Shown one piece after another: positions 48,373 to 59,253 of a stretch of 64,000 nucleotides of DNA; the stretch's first letter is position 1, and every line of letters begins with the position of its first letter. The notes under the pieces were generated by a model. That model worked only from the letters and a program-made list of their open reading frames with translations, was not told the origin of the DNA and ran no database searches. The DNA lies in contig NZ_JAJSDX010000001.1 of the NCBI RefSeq assembly GCF_021272205.1, positions 124,001 through 188,000 of the forward strand. The letters run 5' to 3'. The stretch is from Pantoea sp. Mb-10. GTDB taxonomy: Bacteria; Pseudomonadota; Gammaproteobacteria; Enterobacterales; Enterobacteriaceae. A program made the translations under genes and the position numbers.

Positions 48373-49590
48373 TTAAACATCGGTGCGCCAGCGCGCTGAC
48401 CAGGCATCCACGAGCGCGGCAGGTGCGTTTTCCACAATGACCTCACGCGCCCCTTGCCAGCGGGCAAAACGGGTGATCGCCAGCTTAACATCCTTGAGGA
48501 ACGCGCTACTGAGCCGCACGCCCGCCTCCAGCCAACATCCACGCACCACCAGCTGTTGCGCCTGACGCGACATTTTCGCGTCCAGCCGCGCTTTGAGGAC
48601 GCCACGGTGTAACACGGGCAGAACGAAGTAGCCATACTGACGCTTGGGTGCGGGGGTATAACACTCAAGGCGGTAATCAAAGTTGAATAATTCTCGCGCG
48701 CGGCGGCGATCCCATACCACCGGATCAAAGGGGGACAGCAGCGTGGTGTGCGTCGCCGCCGGGCAGTTTTCCAGCAGCGCATACAGGCTATGGTGGAGCC
48801 ACATTTCGCCCAATGTCTCCACGTCCACACGCACAATGTCGCCCCGCGCCTGCGCGCCCTTGAGCCAGGCGGTTAACGGCGTCCGCTTCAAACGGTAATA
48901 ATCCGGCAGCCAGCTGGCGCGAAAAATCCCCAAGCTGCGAGCGCTGCGGTTGAGCATCTCCGTGACGGCATCCGCTTCGCTCAGTGCATGTTCAGCGTCG
49001 TTCCAGGCAGGCATGACGCGGTGACGTACATCATAAACGCGCTGAAAATGGTGGCGGGCCACGACCATAAGCTCACCGGCGCTGAAAAGATTCTCCAGAT
49101 GACGCTTGTGCGGTTTCCATGCCCACCAACCGGGCTTGGTCTGTCGATCATTTTTGAAGTCCGCCGCACGCACCGGGCCATGGGCGGCGATATCATCCAG
49201 CAGGGTCGCGATCTCTTGCGCGTGCTCTGCCATCCATTGCGCATTGTATTTCCACCCCAATTTCTCCGGCTGCCACATGCGATGCCGCAACAGCGCATAA
49301 TCTTCAATGGGAATAAAGCAGGCTTCGTGCGCCCAATATTCGAACAGCGCGCCGGAGGCCAGCGCGTCTTCCAGCCAATGGGGTGGGAAAGCGCCTAAGC
49401 GGCTGAACAGCACAAGATAGGGGCTGCGCGCGACCACATTGATGGTGTCTATTTGCAGCAGGGACATTTGCCGGATAGCGGCAAGCATATCGTCGGACCG
49501 CGGCTGGCGCACCGGAGAACGCAGTACGCCCTGTGCCGCGAGGTGCAGATTACGTGCAGTTTGCAGAGAGAGATAAGCAGTGGTCGACAT
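48373..49590 (-). CDS. ycaQ: interstrand DNA crosslink glycosylase YcaQ
   Basis: A protein of 405 aa from the ATG at 49588-49590 (GTG one codon upstream is less well placed from GGGAGAG); E. coli YcaQ is 410 aa. HTH_42/AlkX family, three winged helices. The catalytic loop is in MSLLQIDTINVVARSPYLVL (about 42-61), with WAHEACFIP and SPFDPVVWDR further on. E. coli YcaQ unhooks nitrogen-mustard crosslinks. The C-terminal 40 residues are poorly conserved with E. coli. It lies between lpxK and ycaR. Confidence 0.95.
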   Translation of the reverse strand: MSTTAYLSLQTARNLHLAAQGVLRSPVRQPRSDDMLAAIRQMSLLQIDTINVVARSPYLVLFSRLGAFPPHWLEDALASGALFEYWAHEACFIPIEDYALLRHRMWQPEKLGWKYNAQWMAEHAQEIATLLDDIAAHGPVRAADFKNDRQTKPGWWAWKPHKRHLENLFSAGELMVVARHHFQRVYDVRHRVMPAWNDAEHALSEADAVTEMLNRSARSLGIFRASWLPDYYRLKRTPLTAWLKGAQARGDIVRVDVETLGEMWLHHSLYALLENCPAATHTTLLSPFDPVVWDRRRARELFNFDYRLECYTPAPKRQYGYFVLPVLHRGVLKARLDAKMSRQAQQLVVRGCWLEAGVRLSSAFLKDVKLAITRFARWQGAREVIVENAPAALVDAWSARWRTDV

Positions 49591-49608
49591 CACGTCTCTC
49601 CCGAAAGG

Positions 49609-50601
49609 TTAGCGCGAGCGCGCCTCAGCGCAAAGTTGCGTCAGATCGTCGAGCAAGGCTGCCAGCGGGGCACCCGTGAGATGCGCCTCTACGGGCACGT
49701 ACCACCAATGAGAACGAGCAAAGTTTCTGCATTTCACCGCATCTTTCTCTGTCATGACCAGACACTGGTCGGCTTGCGTCAGCTGTGCCAGCTCCTTTTC
49801 GCTGTATGCGTGGTGATCCGCAAAGGCCACTTCGGCAACCGGCGTCACGCCCTGCTGCTTCAGCGTGCTGAAGAAACGCGGCGGATGGCCGATACCCGCC
49901 ATCGCCACCATCGCAGGCAGCTGCGTCAGCGGCAGGGCCACGCCCGTATGCAAATTGATGGCCGGGCCTGGCGTTAACGTCATCGCGATCTCATGCCCCT
50001 GCGCCTGGCCACCGTTAACAATCACCGCGTCGACGCTCTTTAAACGCCCCGCGCGCTCACGCATTGGGCCTGCGGGCAACCACCACCCGTTGCCAAAACG
50101 CCGCACGCCATCAATCACGACAATTTCCCGGTCGCGCTGTAAGGCATAATGCTGCAAGCCATCGTCGGTGACGATGACATCAAGGTCGTGCGCGGCCAGC
50201 AGTGCCTCAACCGCTGCGCGTCGCACGGGAGCCACCGCCACTGGCGCGTGGGTGCGCTGGGCAATCAGCACCGGCTCATCCCCCGCCTGCTGCGTGGGGG
50301 TGTCCGCCGTGACGAGCAGCGGATAGTGTGCCGCTTTACCGCCGTAACCGCGGGATACCACGCCCACGCGAAAACCTCGCTGCTGCAAGGTCTGTACCAG
50401 CCAAATCACCACGGGCGTTTTACCGTTGCCTCCCGCCGTGAGATTACCGGTGACGATCACCGGTACGGGCGCGCGCCAGCTTTTACGCCAGCCGCGCTGA
50501 TAGCTCAGGCGAATCAGCCCGGCAACCGCACCGTAAAGCAGGCTCAGCGGCCAGAGCAGTAGCCACAGCGGCGAACGACCGCTCCAGATACGCTCAATCA
50601 T
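49609..50601 (-). CDS. lpxK: tetraacyldisaccharide 4'-kinase LpxK
   Basis: A protein of 330 aa, against 328 in E. coli. It phosphorylates the 4' position of the lipid A disaccharide to form lipid IVA at the inner membrane. An N-terminal membrane helix ([19 protein letters not shown], about 12-30) precedes the P-loop [16 protein letters not shown] (about 52-67) and the catalytic [13 protein letters not shown]. Its ATG overlaps the msbA stop, so the two are translated together. Confidence 0.97.
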   Translation of the reverse strand: MIERIWSGRSPLWLLLWPLSLLYGAVAGLIRLSYQRGWRKSWRAPVPVIVTGNLTAGGNGKTPVVIWLVQTLQQRGFRVGVVSRGYGGKAAHYPLLVTADTPTQQAGDEPVLIAQRTHAPVAVAPVRRAAVEALLAAHDLDVIVTDDGLQHYALQRDREIVVIDGVRRFGNGWWLPAGPMRERAGRLKSVDAVIVNGGQAQGHEIAMTLTPGPAINLHTGVALPLTQLPAMVAMAGIGHPPRFFSTLKQQGVTPVAEVAFADHHAYSEKELAQLTQADQCLVMTEKDAVKCRNFARSHWWYVPVEAHLTGAPLAALLDDLTQLCAEARSR

Positions 50602-52346
50602 TGACCAAACTGCAGCTTATGGAGCTGCGCATAAGCGCCTTTTTGCGCCAGCAACACGTCATGCGTGCCGCGCTCCACGATACGTCCCTCTTCCACCACC
50701 ACGATTTCATCGGCTTTTTCGATAGTGGACAGACGGTGCGCAATCACCAGTGAGGTACGGTTTTTTTGTAACTCATCAAGGGCAGACTGGATGGCACGTT
50801 CTGATTCAGTATCCAAGGCCGATGTCGCCTCATCAAGAATCAGGATGGGGCAATCGCGCAGTAGCGCGCGCGCAATGGCGATACGCTGACGCTGTCCACC
50901 TGACAGCAACACGCCGTTTTCGCCAATCACCGTATCAAGCCCGTTATCCATGCGGTTGATAAAGTCCATGGCATGCGCCATGGTTGCCGCCTGCTCAATT
51001 TGCTCACGGGTATACTCTTCCGTGCGCGCATAGGCAATGTTATTGGCAATGGTATCGTTGAACAGATGCACGTTCTGCGACACAAGGGCCACCTGATTAC
51101 GCAGCGAACGCAGCGTGTATTCACGTAAATCATGCCCGTCGAGCAAGATTTCGCCCGAGTCGATGTCATAGAAGCGCGTCAGGAGGCTCGCAAGCGTGGA
51201 TTTGCCCGATCCTGATCGTCCCACCAGCGCCACGGTTTTGCCTTCTGGCAGCGACAAGTTGATGTCGCGCAGCGCGGGAATGTCACGTCCAGGGTAGGTA
51301 AACGTCACATTGCGGAACTCCACGTCCCCTTTCGCACGGACGATTTCACGTTTGCCATTGTCGATCTCTTGCTCACTGTCGAGAATGGAGAACAGCGTTT
51401 GGCACGCCGCCATGCCGCGCTGGAATTGCGCGTTGACGTTAGTCAGTGATTTCAGGGGGCGCATCAGAGCAATCATTGATGAAAACACCACGGTAATGGT
51501 ACCCGCCGTTAACGTTTCCATGACGCTTGGGAAGCTGGCCGCGTAAAGCACAAACGCCAGCGCCAGCGAGGCGATAAGCTGGATCACCGGATCGGAAATG
51601 GAGGAAGCGGAGACCAACTTCATGCCCTGCTGGCGCATCTTGTTACTGACGCGCGCAAAACGCTCTGACTCAATTTCCTGTCCGCCAAAAATCAGCACTT
51701 CTTTATGCCCTTTCAGCATCTGTTCCGCGCTGGTGGTGACCTGGCCCATGGTGTTTTGCATGTTCTTGCTGATGCTGCGGAAACGCTTAGAGACCGTGCG
51801 GATCGCAAAGGAAACCAACGGCGCGAGCAGAATCAGGATCAGCGAAAGCTGCCAGCTGTAGTAGAACATCATGATGAACAGGCCAATGATAGAGGCCCCT
51901 TCCCGCACCACGGTCACGAGCGCGCTGGAAGACGATGACGCGACCTGTTCAGAATCATAGGTGATGCGTGACAGCAGCGTCCCGGTAGATTGCTGGTCGA
52001 AAAACGCCACGGGCATGCCCATCATGTGGCTGAATAAACGACGGCGCATGTTCATGACGACGTTGCCGGAAACCCATGAAATACAGTAACTCGAAATATA
52101 GCTGGTCACGCCGCGCACCAGCATAAGGCCGATCACCGCCAATGGCATCCACAGCATCACCGACTTATCCGCTTTACCGAAACCGTCATCTAACAAGGGT
52201 TTCAACAGCGACAGCATTAAGGTGTCACCGGCCGCATTGAGAATCAGTGCGACTGCTGAAACCAGCAGGCCAGCCTTATGCGGTGCAATCATTGGCCAGA
52301 GTCGGCGGAATGTCTGCCACGTCGAAAGATCTTTATCTTGATGCAT
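50598..52346 (-). CDS. msbA: lipid A/LPS ABC exporter MsbA
   Basis: A protein of 582 aa, the E. coli length. Six membrane helices (1-330) are fused to one ATPase domain: Walker [10 protein letters not shown] (about 376-384), signature [14 protein letters not shown], Walker [14 protein letters not shown]-loop AHRLST. It flips core-lipid A across the inner membrane. It lies 34 bases after ycaI and is coupled to lpxK. Confidence 0.98.
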   Translation of the reverse strand: MHQDKDLSTWQTFRRLWPMIAPHKAGLLVSAVALILNAAGDTLMLSLLKPLLDDGFGKADKSVMLWMPLAVIGLMLVRGVTSYISSYCISWVSGNVVMNMRRRLFSHMMGMPVAFFDQQSTGTLLSRITYDSEQVASSSSSALVTVVREGASIIGLFIMMFYYSWQLSLILILLAPLVSFAIRTVSKRFRSISKNMQNTMGQVTTSAEQMLKGHKEVLIFGGQEIESERFARVSNKMRQQGMKLVSASSISDPVIQLIASLALAFVLYAASFPSVMETLTAGTITVVFSSMIALMRPLKSLTNVNAQFQRGMAACQTLFSILDSEQEIDNGKREIVRAKGDVEFRNVTFTYPGRDIPALRDINLSLPEGKTVALVGRSGSGKSTLASLLTRFYDIDSGEILLDGHDLREYTLRSLRNQVALVSQNVHLFNDTIANNIAYARTEEYTREQIEQAATMAHAMDFINRMDNGLDTVIGENGVLLSGGQRQRIAIARALLRDCPILILDEATSALDTESERAIQSALDELQKNRTSLVIAHRLSTIEKADEIVVVEEGRIVERGTHDVLLAQKGAYAQLHKLQFGQ

Positions 52347-52380
52347 TATTTATTCACGCTGTTTGAAATAGCCGCTCATT

Positions 52381-54636
52381 CTACCTGGATTCACGTTTGA
52401 CGCCAAACCACTGATGATACCAGCGCGGCTTAATTTGCTCTCGGAAACGACTTATCTGCCACTTGCCCGCACGAATGCCAATATGGATCTGCCCTGACTG
52501 CGCCGTATCGTACCAGGCGTAACCCTGTGCCTGGTAACGCGCCATGACGGCTTGATTCGGCAGTCGCCACGCGCTGTAACGCGCCACAGAGGCAATGGCG
52601 ACCTGCCCGGCAACGCGGCGCAGCAGTAACGCGCCCGACGAGGTCCGGCTCCCGTGATGAGGCACCTGCATAAACGTGCTGCCCAGTTGCGCCTGCTCCA
52701 GCGCCACTAACTTTTTCTCCGCCTCCGCTTCAATGTCGCCAGTAAGAAGCAGGCTGATGCGCCCGTCATCCACGCGAATAACGCAGGTATCGTTGTTGTG
52801 GCCTTGGGTTGGATTTTCCATTGGCCACAATACCGTAAAGGTGAGTTTTCCCCATTGCCAACGCTCTCCCCGCTTACAAGGCACATGATCGGGTTGCCCC
52901 AGCGCGCTTTTAATCGGCGTCAGTGGCAATGCACGCTGGATGGCATTTAGACCGCCGCGATGATCGAGATGTTTATGGCTGAGAATGACGGCGTGCAATC
53001 GCCGGTGGTGATAATGCAGCCATGGCAGGATGATACGCGCCCCGGCATCGCTCTGCGTCCATGCTGGGCCGGTATCATATAACACCACCTCTTCGCCTTG
53101 GGAGATGGCCACTGCGAGTCCATGGCCGACATCCAGCATATCGATTTGCCAATCGTCTTGTGGCTGCGCATGGCGCCACAGCATTACCGCCAGCGCAATG
53201 CAGCAGCAGTGGATGCCCGTGACGTAAATCAACCGGCTCCGCCAGATTATTATCCCAAGCCACAGCACAATAGCGGCAGGTAACGCCGCACTGACTGGCC
53301 ACCAGCCGGCAGGCAGCAGCGCCAACCCGTATAGCACGCCGCTGAGCGAGAGGTCGGCCAACGTCCACAACGTGGTGGCAACGAGCGGAAACGAGAGCAG
53401 CATGGCGCCCAAAATGAAGGGGACAGTCACCAGCGAGACAATTGGCACCGCGAATAAGTTTGCCAGCCAGGCGCTTACGCTGACGCCGTGAAAAAGATAC
53501 ATCTGCAGCGGCGCCATCAGCACCATCATGCCCAGCTGAAGGTGCAATAACCGCAGTACTAACCAGCGTTTTCCGGTGCGAAAACGCACGGGTAGCCTCA
53601 GCCATTGAAAGACGATCAACAGCATTGCCACGGCCAATGTGGAAAGCCAAAAACTTTCTGAAAGTACGGCGAGCGGATCCAGGGCGAGCATGCCTCCCAC
53701 GCACAGCGTCCAGACGTGCCAGCCAGAAAGCTGCCAGCCCGCCAAGCGCACGCTGGTCCAGATCATCAGAGCCAATAACGCGCGCTGCGCAGGCGCATGG
53801 CTTCCGGCGATCCAGCAATAAACGGCTGCCGCCGCCAGGCCAGCGCACAGTGGAAAAACGTACCCTATCCATTTCGCCGGCAGCAGTCGCTGCAGGCCGC
53901 GCGCCAGCATCCAACCCAGCCCGGCCGCCAGGGCGATATGCATCCCTGAAATCGCCATGAGATGAGCGGTGCCCGTGTCGCGCAAAAGCTGGCGCTGCGC
54001 TGTGGTGATATCTTCGCGCTGCCCAAATGCCAGCGCCTGCAAAAGAGCTGAATGCTTTGTCTCACGCATCAGCCTCGCGTGATAACCCAAAAAGCGTGCG
54101 CGCCAGCCACAGGCAGAGGATGTCACCTGTTGCTGCAGGATCCGTCCTTGTAAGGGCGTGTGATTCGCCAGAGAAAACCGCTGCAGGTCGAAGCCGCCCG
54201 CATTTAAACGGCCGTGGACCGGGCGCATACGTAACGTCATTTTCCAGCGCTGTCCTGCACAGAGGGGCGGATTGGTTGTTACCTGATTGAGCGTCACCCA
54301 GCGCGGCGGAAAGAGATAGCGCTCGCCTACGCGCACTATCTTTGCGGTCACCTGCTGCTGCGAATGTTTGACGTCGCTAATGCTGACCGTCACGTCTACT
54401 GCCTTTACAGTGAGTTGCTCAATGTCATCCAGCATTTGGCGCGCTTCAAATAACGCCCATGCAGCAAGCAGTAGCACAATGCCAATGATGCGCAGATGCC
54501 GCGATGACATGGCGCATATCACCGCGGCCACCGCCATGAATGCAATGGCCTGTGATGAAGGAATGGTGGGTAACACACCCAGCGGCAGCGCCATCAGGAT
54601 CATTAAGCGCGCCAGTAAAATCCACGTTATCTGCAT
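52381..54636 (-). CDS. ycaI: ComEC/Rec2-family protein YcaI
   Basis: A protein of 751 aa, against 754 in E. coli. An N-terminal OB-like DUF4131 region, a central Competence domain with about 8-10 membrane helices (including DTGTAHLMAISGMHIALAAG), and a C-terminal metallo-beta-lactamase-like domain with SHKHLDHRGGLNA and VPHHGSRTSSGALL are present. ComEC transports one DNA strand into the cytoplasm in competent bacteria. With tfoX in the same window, a DNA-uptake role is possible, but pilus genes are not here. Confidence 0.95.
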   Translation of the reverse strand: MQITWILLARLMILMALPLGVLPTIPSSQAIAFMAVAAVICAMSSRHLRIIGIVLLLAAWALFEARQMLDDIEQLTVKAVDVTVSISDVKHSQQQVTAKIVRVGERYLFPPRWVTLNQVTTNPPLCAGQRWKMTLRMRPVHGRLNAGGFDLQRFSLANHTPLQGRILQQQVTSSACGWRARFLGYHARLMRETKHSALLQALAFGQREDITTAQRQLLRDTGTAHLMAISGMHIALAAGLGWMLARGLQRLLPAKWIGYVFPLCAGLAAAAVYCWIAGSHAPAQRALLALMIWTSVRLAGWQLSGWHVWTLCVGGMLALDPLAVLSESFWLSTLAVAMLLIVFQWLRLPVRFRTGKRWLVLRLLHLQLGMMVLMAPLQMYLFHGVSVSAWLANLFAVPIVSLVTVPFILGAMLLSFPLVATTLWTLADLSLSGVLYGLALLPAGWWPVSAALPAAIVLWLGIIIWRSRLIYVTGIHCCCIALAVMLWRHAQPQDDWQIDMLDVGHGLAVAISQGEEVVLYDTGPAWTQSDAGARIILPWLHYHHRRLHAVILSHKHLDHRGGLNAIQRALPLTPIKSALGQPDHVPCKRGERWQWGKLTFTVLWPMENPTQGHNNDTCVIRVDDGRISLLLTGDIEAEAEKKLVALEQAQLGSTFMQVPHHGSRTSSGALLLRRVAGQVAIASVARYSAWRLPNQAVMARYQAQGYAWYDTAQSGQIHIGIRAGKWQISRFREQIKPRWYHQWFGVKRESR

Positions 54637-54791
54637 AGCCTCTCTCCCTGAGGCCGACGATTATGCGGAAACGCGGCGTGAGGCGCCTGCGTCACATGCG
54701 CGCGTTAGAAGATAGCGTCAGAGGAAAGTGCGTGATTACCGCAGAAGACATTATTTTTGAGCGGGCGCGCACAGGACGCGAATTTTGGGTA

Positions 54792-54820
54792 AAAAAAAAC
54801 GACACCCTGGGGTGTCGTTT
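54792..54820 (-). terminator. ihfB terminator
   Basis: The stem ACGACACC-CTGG-GGTGTCGT (54799-54818) is followed on the minus strand by nine T. Confidence 0.92.
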
Positions 54821-54838
54821 CTGCGGTTCGGTAACGGC

Positions 54839-55123
54839 TTAGCCGTAAATATTTGCACGGTCACGCAATTCTTTGCCCGGCTTGAAGTGGGGAACGTATT
54901 TACCTTCCAGTTCCACTTTGTCACCCGTTTTAGGGTTACGGCCGGTGCGCGGTGCGCGGTAGTGCAAAGAGAAGCTGCCGAATCCCCGGATTTCAATGCG
55001 TTCGCCTTGTGCCAACGTTGTGGCCATGTGCTCAAGCATCTCTTTAACCGCATCCTCAACGACTTTCGCCGGGATATGAGTATGCTGGCCAGCAAGTCTT
55101 TCAATCAGTTCTGACTTGGTCAT
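54839..55123 (-). CDS. ihfB: integration host factor subunit beta
   Basis: A protein of 94 aa, the E. coli length. DNABII family: dimerisation helices ([20 protein letters not shown]), then the DNA-clamping beta arm with the intercalating Pro in [20 protein letters not shown]. The heterodimer with IHF alpha bends DNA sharply. It is 86 bases after rpsA and has its own terminator. The region between carries the hairpin at 55174-55197. Confidence 0.97.
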   Translation of the reverse strand: MTKSELIERLAGQHTHIPAKVVEDAVKEMLEHMATTLAQGERIEIRGFGSFSLHYRAPRTGRNPKTGDKVELEGKYVPHFKPGKELRDRANIYG

Positions 55124-55173
55124 GTAACCTCCGGTTAATCCCTAAATGGAAAGGTATGACAGCTTTTACCGAA

Positions 55174-55197
55174 ACCGGACGATTGATATCGTCCGGT
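55174..55197 (-). terminator. hairpin between rpsA and ihfB
   Basis: ACCGGACGAT (55174-55183) pairs with ATCGTCCGGT (55188-55197) across a 4-base TGAT loop. There is little T-run after it on the minus strand, so partial read-through into ihfB is likely. Confidence 0.55.
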
Positions 55198-55209
55198 GCC
55201 TCGGGTCGA

Positions 55210-56883
55210 TTACTCGCCTTTAGCCGCTTTGAACGCTTCAGCCATCGCGTTAGAGAAGTTGCCTTCTTCCTGTTTGGTGTTAACAGTGTTGATAGCTTCT
55301 TTCTCGTCAGCCTGGTCTTTAGCACGTACAGACAGGCTTACAACGCGGTTTTTACGGTCAACGCCGGTGAATTTAGCTTCAACGTCGTCGCCCACGCTCA
55401 GAACCAGCGTTGCGTCTTCGATGCGGTCCATAGAAGCTTCAGAAGCGCGCAGGTAACCCTCTACGCCGTCAGCTAATTCTACTGTAGCACCTTTAGCGTC
55501 AACTGCAGTGACTTTACCGGTCACGATAGCGCCTTTCTTGTTCAGGGTGATGTAGTTGTTGAATGGATCTTCAGCCAACTGCTTCACGCCCAGAGAGATG
55601 CGCTCGCGCTCTGCGTCAACCTGCAGTACAACTGCAGCGATTTCGTCGCCTTTCTTGTATTCACGAACGGCTTCTTCGCCGGTTGCGTTCCAAGAGATGT
55701 CAGACAGGTGAACCAGACCGTCGATGCCGCCGTCCAGGCCGATGAAGATACCGAAGTCAGTGATTGACTTGATTTTACCTTCAACGCGATCGCCTTTGTT
55801 GTGGGTCTCAGCGAACTGCTGCCATGGGTTAGATTTGCACTGCTTCAGACCCAGGGAGATACGACGACGTTCTTCGTCGATGTCCAGAACCATAACTTCA
55901 ACCACATCGCCCACGTTAACCACTTTAGATGGGTGGATGTTTTTGTTAGTCCAGTCCATTTCAGAAACGTGCACCAGACCTTCAACGCCTTCTTCAATCT
56001 CAACGAAGCAGCCGTAATCAGTCAGGTTGGTTACGCGACCGGTCAGGCGAGTGCCTTCTGGGTAACGCTTAGCGATAGCAACCCATGGATCTTCGCCCAG
56101 CTGTTTCAGGCCGAGGGATACGCGGGTACGCTCGCGGTCGAACTTCAGCACTTTAACAGTGATTTCGTCGCCCACGTTGACGATTTCGCTTGGATGCTTA
56201 ACGCGCTTCCACGCCATATCGGTAATGTGCAGCAGGCCGTCAACGCCACCCAGGTCAACGAATGCGCCGTAGTCAGTGAGGTTCTTAACGATACCTTTGA
56301 CTTCCATGCCTTCCTGCAGGTTTTCCAGCAGCTGATCGCGCTCAGCGCTGTTCTCAGATTCGATAACCGCACGACGTGAAACCACGACGTTGTTACGTTT
56401 CTGATCAAGCTTGATTACTTTGAATTCAAGCTCTTTGCCTTCCAGGTGCAGCGTGTCGCGGACCGGACGAACGTCAACCAGTGAACCTGGCAGGAACGCA
56501 CGAATACCGTTCAGCTCAACTGTGAAGCCACCTTTAACTTTGCCGTTGATAACACCGGTAACAGTTTCAGCGTCTTCGTAAGCTTTTTCCAGCGTGATCC
56601 AAGCTTCATGACGTTTAGCTTTCTCACGGGACAGCAGGGTTTCACCGAAGCCGTCTTCTACTGCATCCAGAGCAACGTCAACTTCGTCGCCCACCTGGAT
56701 TTCCAGTTCGCCAGCTGCGTTCTTGAACTGTTCTGCAGGAATTGCAGATTCAGATTTCAGACCCGCATCAACCAGAACGACGTCTTTGTCGATAGAGACA
56801 ACAACGCCACGAACGATGGAACCCGGACGGGTTTCGATTTCTTTCAGGGACTCTTCAAAGAGTTGAGCAAAAGATTCAGTCAT
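55210..56883 (-). CDS. rpsA: 30S ribosomal protein S1
   Basis: A protein of 557 aa from the ATG at 56881-56883, exactly the E. coli length and [20 protein letters not shown] start; a start 12 codons upstream is not supported. Six S1 (OB-fold) repeats run about 20-520, e.g. [40 protein letters not shown] and [19 protein letters not shown]1 binds the mRNA leader during initiation and represses its own translation. A 120-bp leader separates it from cmk. Confidence 0.98.
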   Translation of the reverse strand: MTESFAQLFEESLKEIETRPGSIVRGVVVSIDKDVVLVDAGLKSESAIPAEQFKNAAGELEIQVGDEVDVALDAVEDGFGETLLSREKAKRHEAWITLEKAYEDAETVTGVINGKVKGGFTVELNGIRAFLPGSLVDVRPVRDTLHLEGKELEFKVIKLDQKRNNVVVSRRAVIESENSAERDQLLENLQEGMEVKGIVKNLTDYGAFVDLGGVDGLLHITDMAWKRVKHPSEIVNVGDEITVKVLKFDRERTRVSLGLKQLGEDPWVAIAKRYPEGTRLTGRVTNLTDYGCFVEIEEGVEGLVHVSEMDWTNKNIHPSKVVNVGDVVEVMVLDIDEERRRISLGLKQCKSNPWQQFAETHNKGDRVEGKIKSITDFGIFIGLDGGIDGLVHLSDISWNATGEEAVREYKKGDEIAAVVLQVDAERERISLGVKQLAEDPFNNYITLNKKGAIVTGKVTAVDAKGATVELADGVEGYLRASEASMDRIEDATLVLSVGDDVEAKFTGVDRKNRVVSLSVRAKDQADEKEAINTVNTKQEEGNFSNAMAEAFKAAKGE

Positions 56884-57006
56884 ATTGATAATCTTAGGAT
56901 TCTTCAATTTAACGTCCACCTGACTTCACTGTCGGATGGGGTTGTTTCACATGCCCTGCACCCATTCCCTGGTACAGGGTTACAGCAATTCTGTGGCCGA
57001 AAAAGA

Positions 57007-57687
57007 TTAAATGCCCAGCTTTTGGCGGGCATAATCCAGCGCCTTCTCAATCACTTGCTCAATAGACATGCTGGTTGAGTCCAGCACCAGAGCATCAGCG
57101 GCAGGCACCAAAGGGGCGATAGCGCGATTGCGGTCGCGGTCGTCGCGTTCCTTCGTCTCGGATAAAAGGCGATCAAAGTTAACATCAAAGCCCTTTTCCT
57201 GCAACTGTAGCATACGCCGATGCGCGCGCTCTTCCGGGCTGGCATCGAGAAAAATTTTCACCGGCGCGTCTGGGAAAACCACCGTTCCCATGTCGCGTCC
57301 GTCAGCGATAAGGCCCGGTTCTTCGCGAAATGCGCGCTGCCGACGCAGCAGCGCTTCGCGCACGCGTGGGAATGCCGCAACGCGTGATGCGGTATTGCTA
57401 ACTTCCTGCGTACGGATCTCGCCCGTCACCTCTTCGCCTTCCAGGATAACCTGCACTTCACCCTCTACCGACAGGAAGCGCACATCAAGGTGGGCCGCCA
57501 TCGGCACCAGCGCCTCTTCAGATTCAATATCCACCTGATGATGAAGGGCGGCCAGAGCCAATACGCGATAAATCGCACCTGAATCAAGCAGATGCCACTG
57601 CAATGACTCCGCCATCGCTTTACATAACGTCCCTTTACCCGCGCCGCTTGGGCCATCAACGGTAATTACCGGGGCGATTGCCGTCAT
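57007..57687 (-). CDS. cmk: cytidylate kinase
   Basis: A protein of 226 aa, against 227 in E. coli. It phosphorylates CMP and dCMP with ATP. The P-loop GPSGAGKGT (about 12-20) and the CMP-binding segments [14 protein letters not shown] and [20 protein letters not shown] are present, with a mobile lid ([17 protein letters not shown]). It lies upstream of rpsA. Confidence 0.97.
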   Translation of the reverse strand: MTAIAPVITVDGPSGAGKGTLCKAMAESLQWHLLDSGAIYRVLALAALHHQVDIESEEALVPMAAHLDVRFLSVEGEVQVILEGEEVTGEIRTQEVSNTASRVAAFPRVREALLRRQRAFREEPGLIADGRDMGTVVFPDAPVKIFLDASPEERAHRRMLQLQEKGFDVNFDRLLSETKERDDRDRNRAIAPLVPAADALVLDSTSMSIEQVIEKALDYARQKLGI

Positions 57688-57855
57688 TGTTCTCTCCTGT
57701 TACTGCCTGTCTGGTGCCAGCCTGACGTGGCTGACTAAATTGCGCGGCATTATACGCTGCCCACGCCGGGGGCGTTACCCCTTAACGTAGACAACGTTGT
57801 AATTTTAGACAGATTCGGAAGATTTTCCGCCAGCAGGACCAGCAGAATGAAGAAC

Positions 57856-57879
57856 AACCCGGCCGTGCTGCGCCGGGCT
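57856..57879 (-). terminator. candidate aroA terminator
   Basis: AACCCGGC (57856-57863) pairs with GCCGGGCT (57872-57879). The T-content after it on the minus strand is only moderate (GTTGTTCTTC). Confidence 0.45.
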
Positions 57880-57886
57880 GGCAGCA

Positions 57887-59173
57887 TCAGGCGGAGTGGC
57901 TGATACGGGATAGTTGCTGGAAATAATCTGGGAACGTTTTTGCCGTACAGCCAGGATCGAGAATGGTGACCGGAGTGTCAGACAGCGCCACCAGCGAAAA
58001 ACACATCGCCATACGATGGTCGTTGTAAGTGCCAATCTCCGCATGCTGCAAACGCACAGGTGGCGTGACGCGGATAAAGTCATGTCCTTCTTCCACTTCC
58101 GCACCGACTTTGCGCAATTCGGTCGCCATCGCGGCCAAACGATCGGTCTCTTTAACGCGCCAGTTATAAATATTGCGCAGGGTCGTGGACCCTTCAGCAA
58201 ACAGCGCGGCGGTGGCAATGGTCATCGCGGCATCAGGAATATGGTTCATATCCATGTCGATGGCCTTGAGCGTTCCGCGTGAACAGGCGATGTAATCCTC
58301 TCCCCACTCAATCTCCGCGCCCATTTTTTCCAACACATCGGCAAAGCGGATGTCACCCTGCACGCTGTTGCGGCCGATGCCGGTAACGCGAATAGTGCCC
58401 CCTTTGATCGCCGCCGCCGCCAGGAAGTAGGAAGCGGAAGAGGCGTCGCCTTCAACCAAATAGTCCCCGGGTGATTGGTACTGCTGCTGCCCTTTGATCA
58501 CAAAGCGCTGGTAAGCCTGATTTTCCACGCTGACGCCGAAACAGCGCATTAAATGCAGGGTGATATCAATGTAGGGTTTGGAGACCAGATCGCCTTTGAT
58601 GGTCAGCATGGTGTCATGCTGAGCCAGCGGTGCGGTCATTAACAGAGCGGTCAGGAATTGGCTAGATACGCTGCCGTCAACGCTGACTTCCCCGCCGGTG
58701 AATCCACCCTGCAGGCGAATGGGAGGATAATCCGTCTGCTCAAGATAGGCGATCTTTGCGCCGCCCTGGCGAAGCGCATCCACCAGATGCCCAATCGGGC
58801 GCTCCTTCATGCGTGGCTCGCCGGTCAGCACAATGGATTGCTCACTCAGGCAGAGCGCAGCGGCAAGCGGACGCATTGCGGTACCGGCATTGCCTAAAAA
58901 CAGCTCCAGCGGTTGGTCAGCCTGTAATGGACCGCCTTTGCCCTGCACCTCACATACGGTGCGATCGGCGGAAAGGGTGTAGTTGACCCCCAGCGCCTGC
59001 AAGGCATTAAGCATGTGTTTAACGTCATCGCTGTCCAGCAAGTTAGTCAGGCGCGTCGTGCCGTTGGCCAGCGCGGCCAGTAAAAGAGCGCGATTGGACA
59101 CGCTTTTAGAGCCCGGTAAGTTTACCGTGCCTGCAACGTGTGCAATTGGTTGAAGCGTCAGGGAGTCCTGCAT
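57887..59173 (-). CDS. aroA: 3-phosphoshikimate 1-carboxyvinyltransferase (EPSP synthase)
   Basis: A protein of 428 aa from the ATG at 59171-59173 (E. coli: 427 aa, [10 protein letters not shown] versus [11 protein letters not shown] here). It joins shikimate-3-phosphate and PEP in the shikimate pathway. Class I signature: [20 protein letters not shown], the PEP/glyphosate site [19 protein letters not shown] (the class I, glyphosate-sensitive type), and [20 protein letters not shown]. It lies 80 bases after serC with a hairpin between, as in the enterobacterial serC-aroA operon. Confidence 0.98.
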   Translation of the reverse strand: MQDSLTLQPIAHVAGTVNLPGSKSVSNRALLLAALANGTTRLTNLLDSDDVKHMLNALQALGVNYTLSADRTVCEVQGKGGPLQADQPLELFLGNAGTAMRPLAAALCLSEQSIVLTGEPRMKERPIGHLVDALRQGGAKIAYLEQTDYPPIRLQGGFTGGEVSVDGSVSSQFLTALLMTAPLAQHDTMLTIKGDLVSKPYIDITLHLMRCFGVSVENQAYQRFVIKGQQQYQSPGDYLVEGDASSASYFLAAAAIKGGTIRVTGIGRNSVQGDIRFADVLEKMGAEIEWGEDYIACSRGTLKAIDMDMNHIPDAAMTIATAALFAEGSTTLRNIYNWRVKETDRLAAMATELRKVGAEVEEGHDFIRVTPPVRLQHAEIGTYNDHRMAMCFSLVALSDTPVTILDPGCTAKTFPDYFQQLSRISHSA

Positions 59174-59199
59174 GTGAAACCAAATCTCCAAAAATATGC

Positions 59200-59221
59200 G
59201 ACCCCGCGCATGGGCGGGGTC
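59200..59221 (-). terminator. serC-aroA intercistronic hairpin
   Basis: GACCCCGC-GCATGG-GCGGGGTC, a perfect 8-bp stem. No T-run follows on the minus strand, so it is more likely an attenuator or mRNA stabiliser than a full stop. Confidence 0.6.
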
Positions 59222-59253
59222 TATGGCCAGCCAGGCTGGCGTGATAAGCGTAA

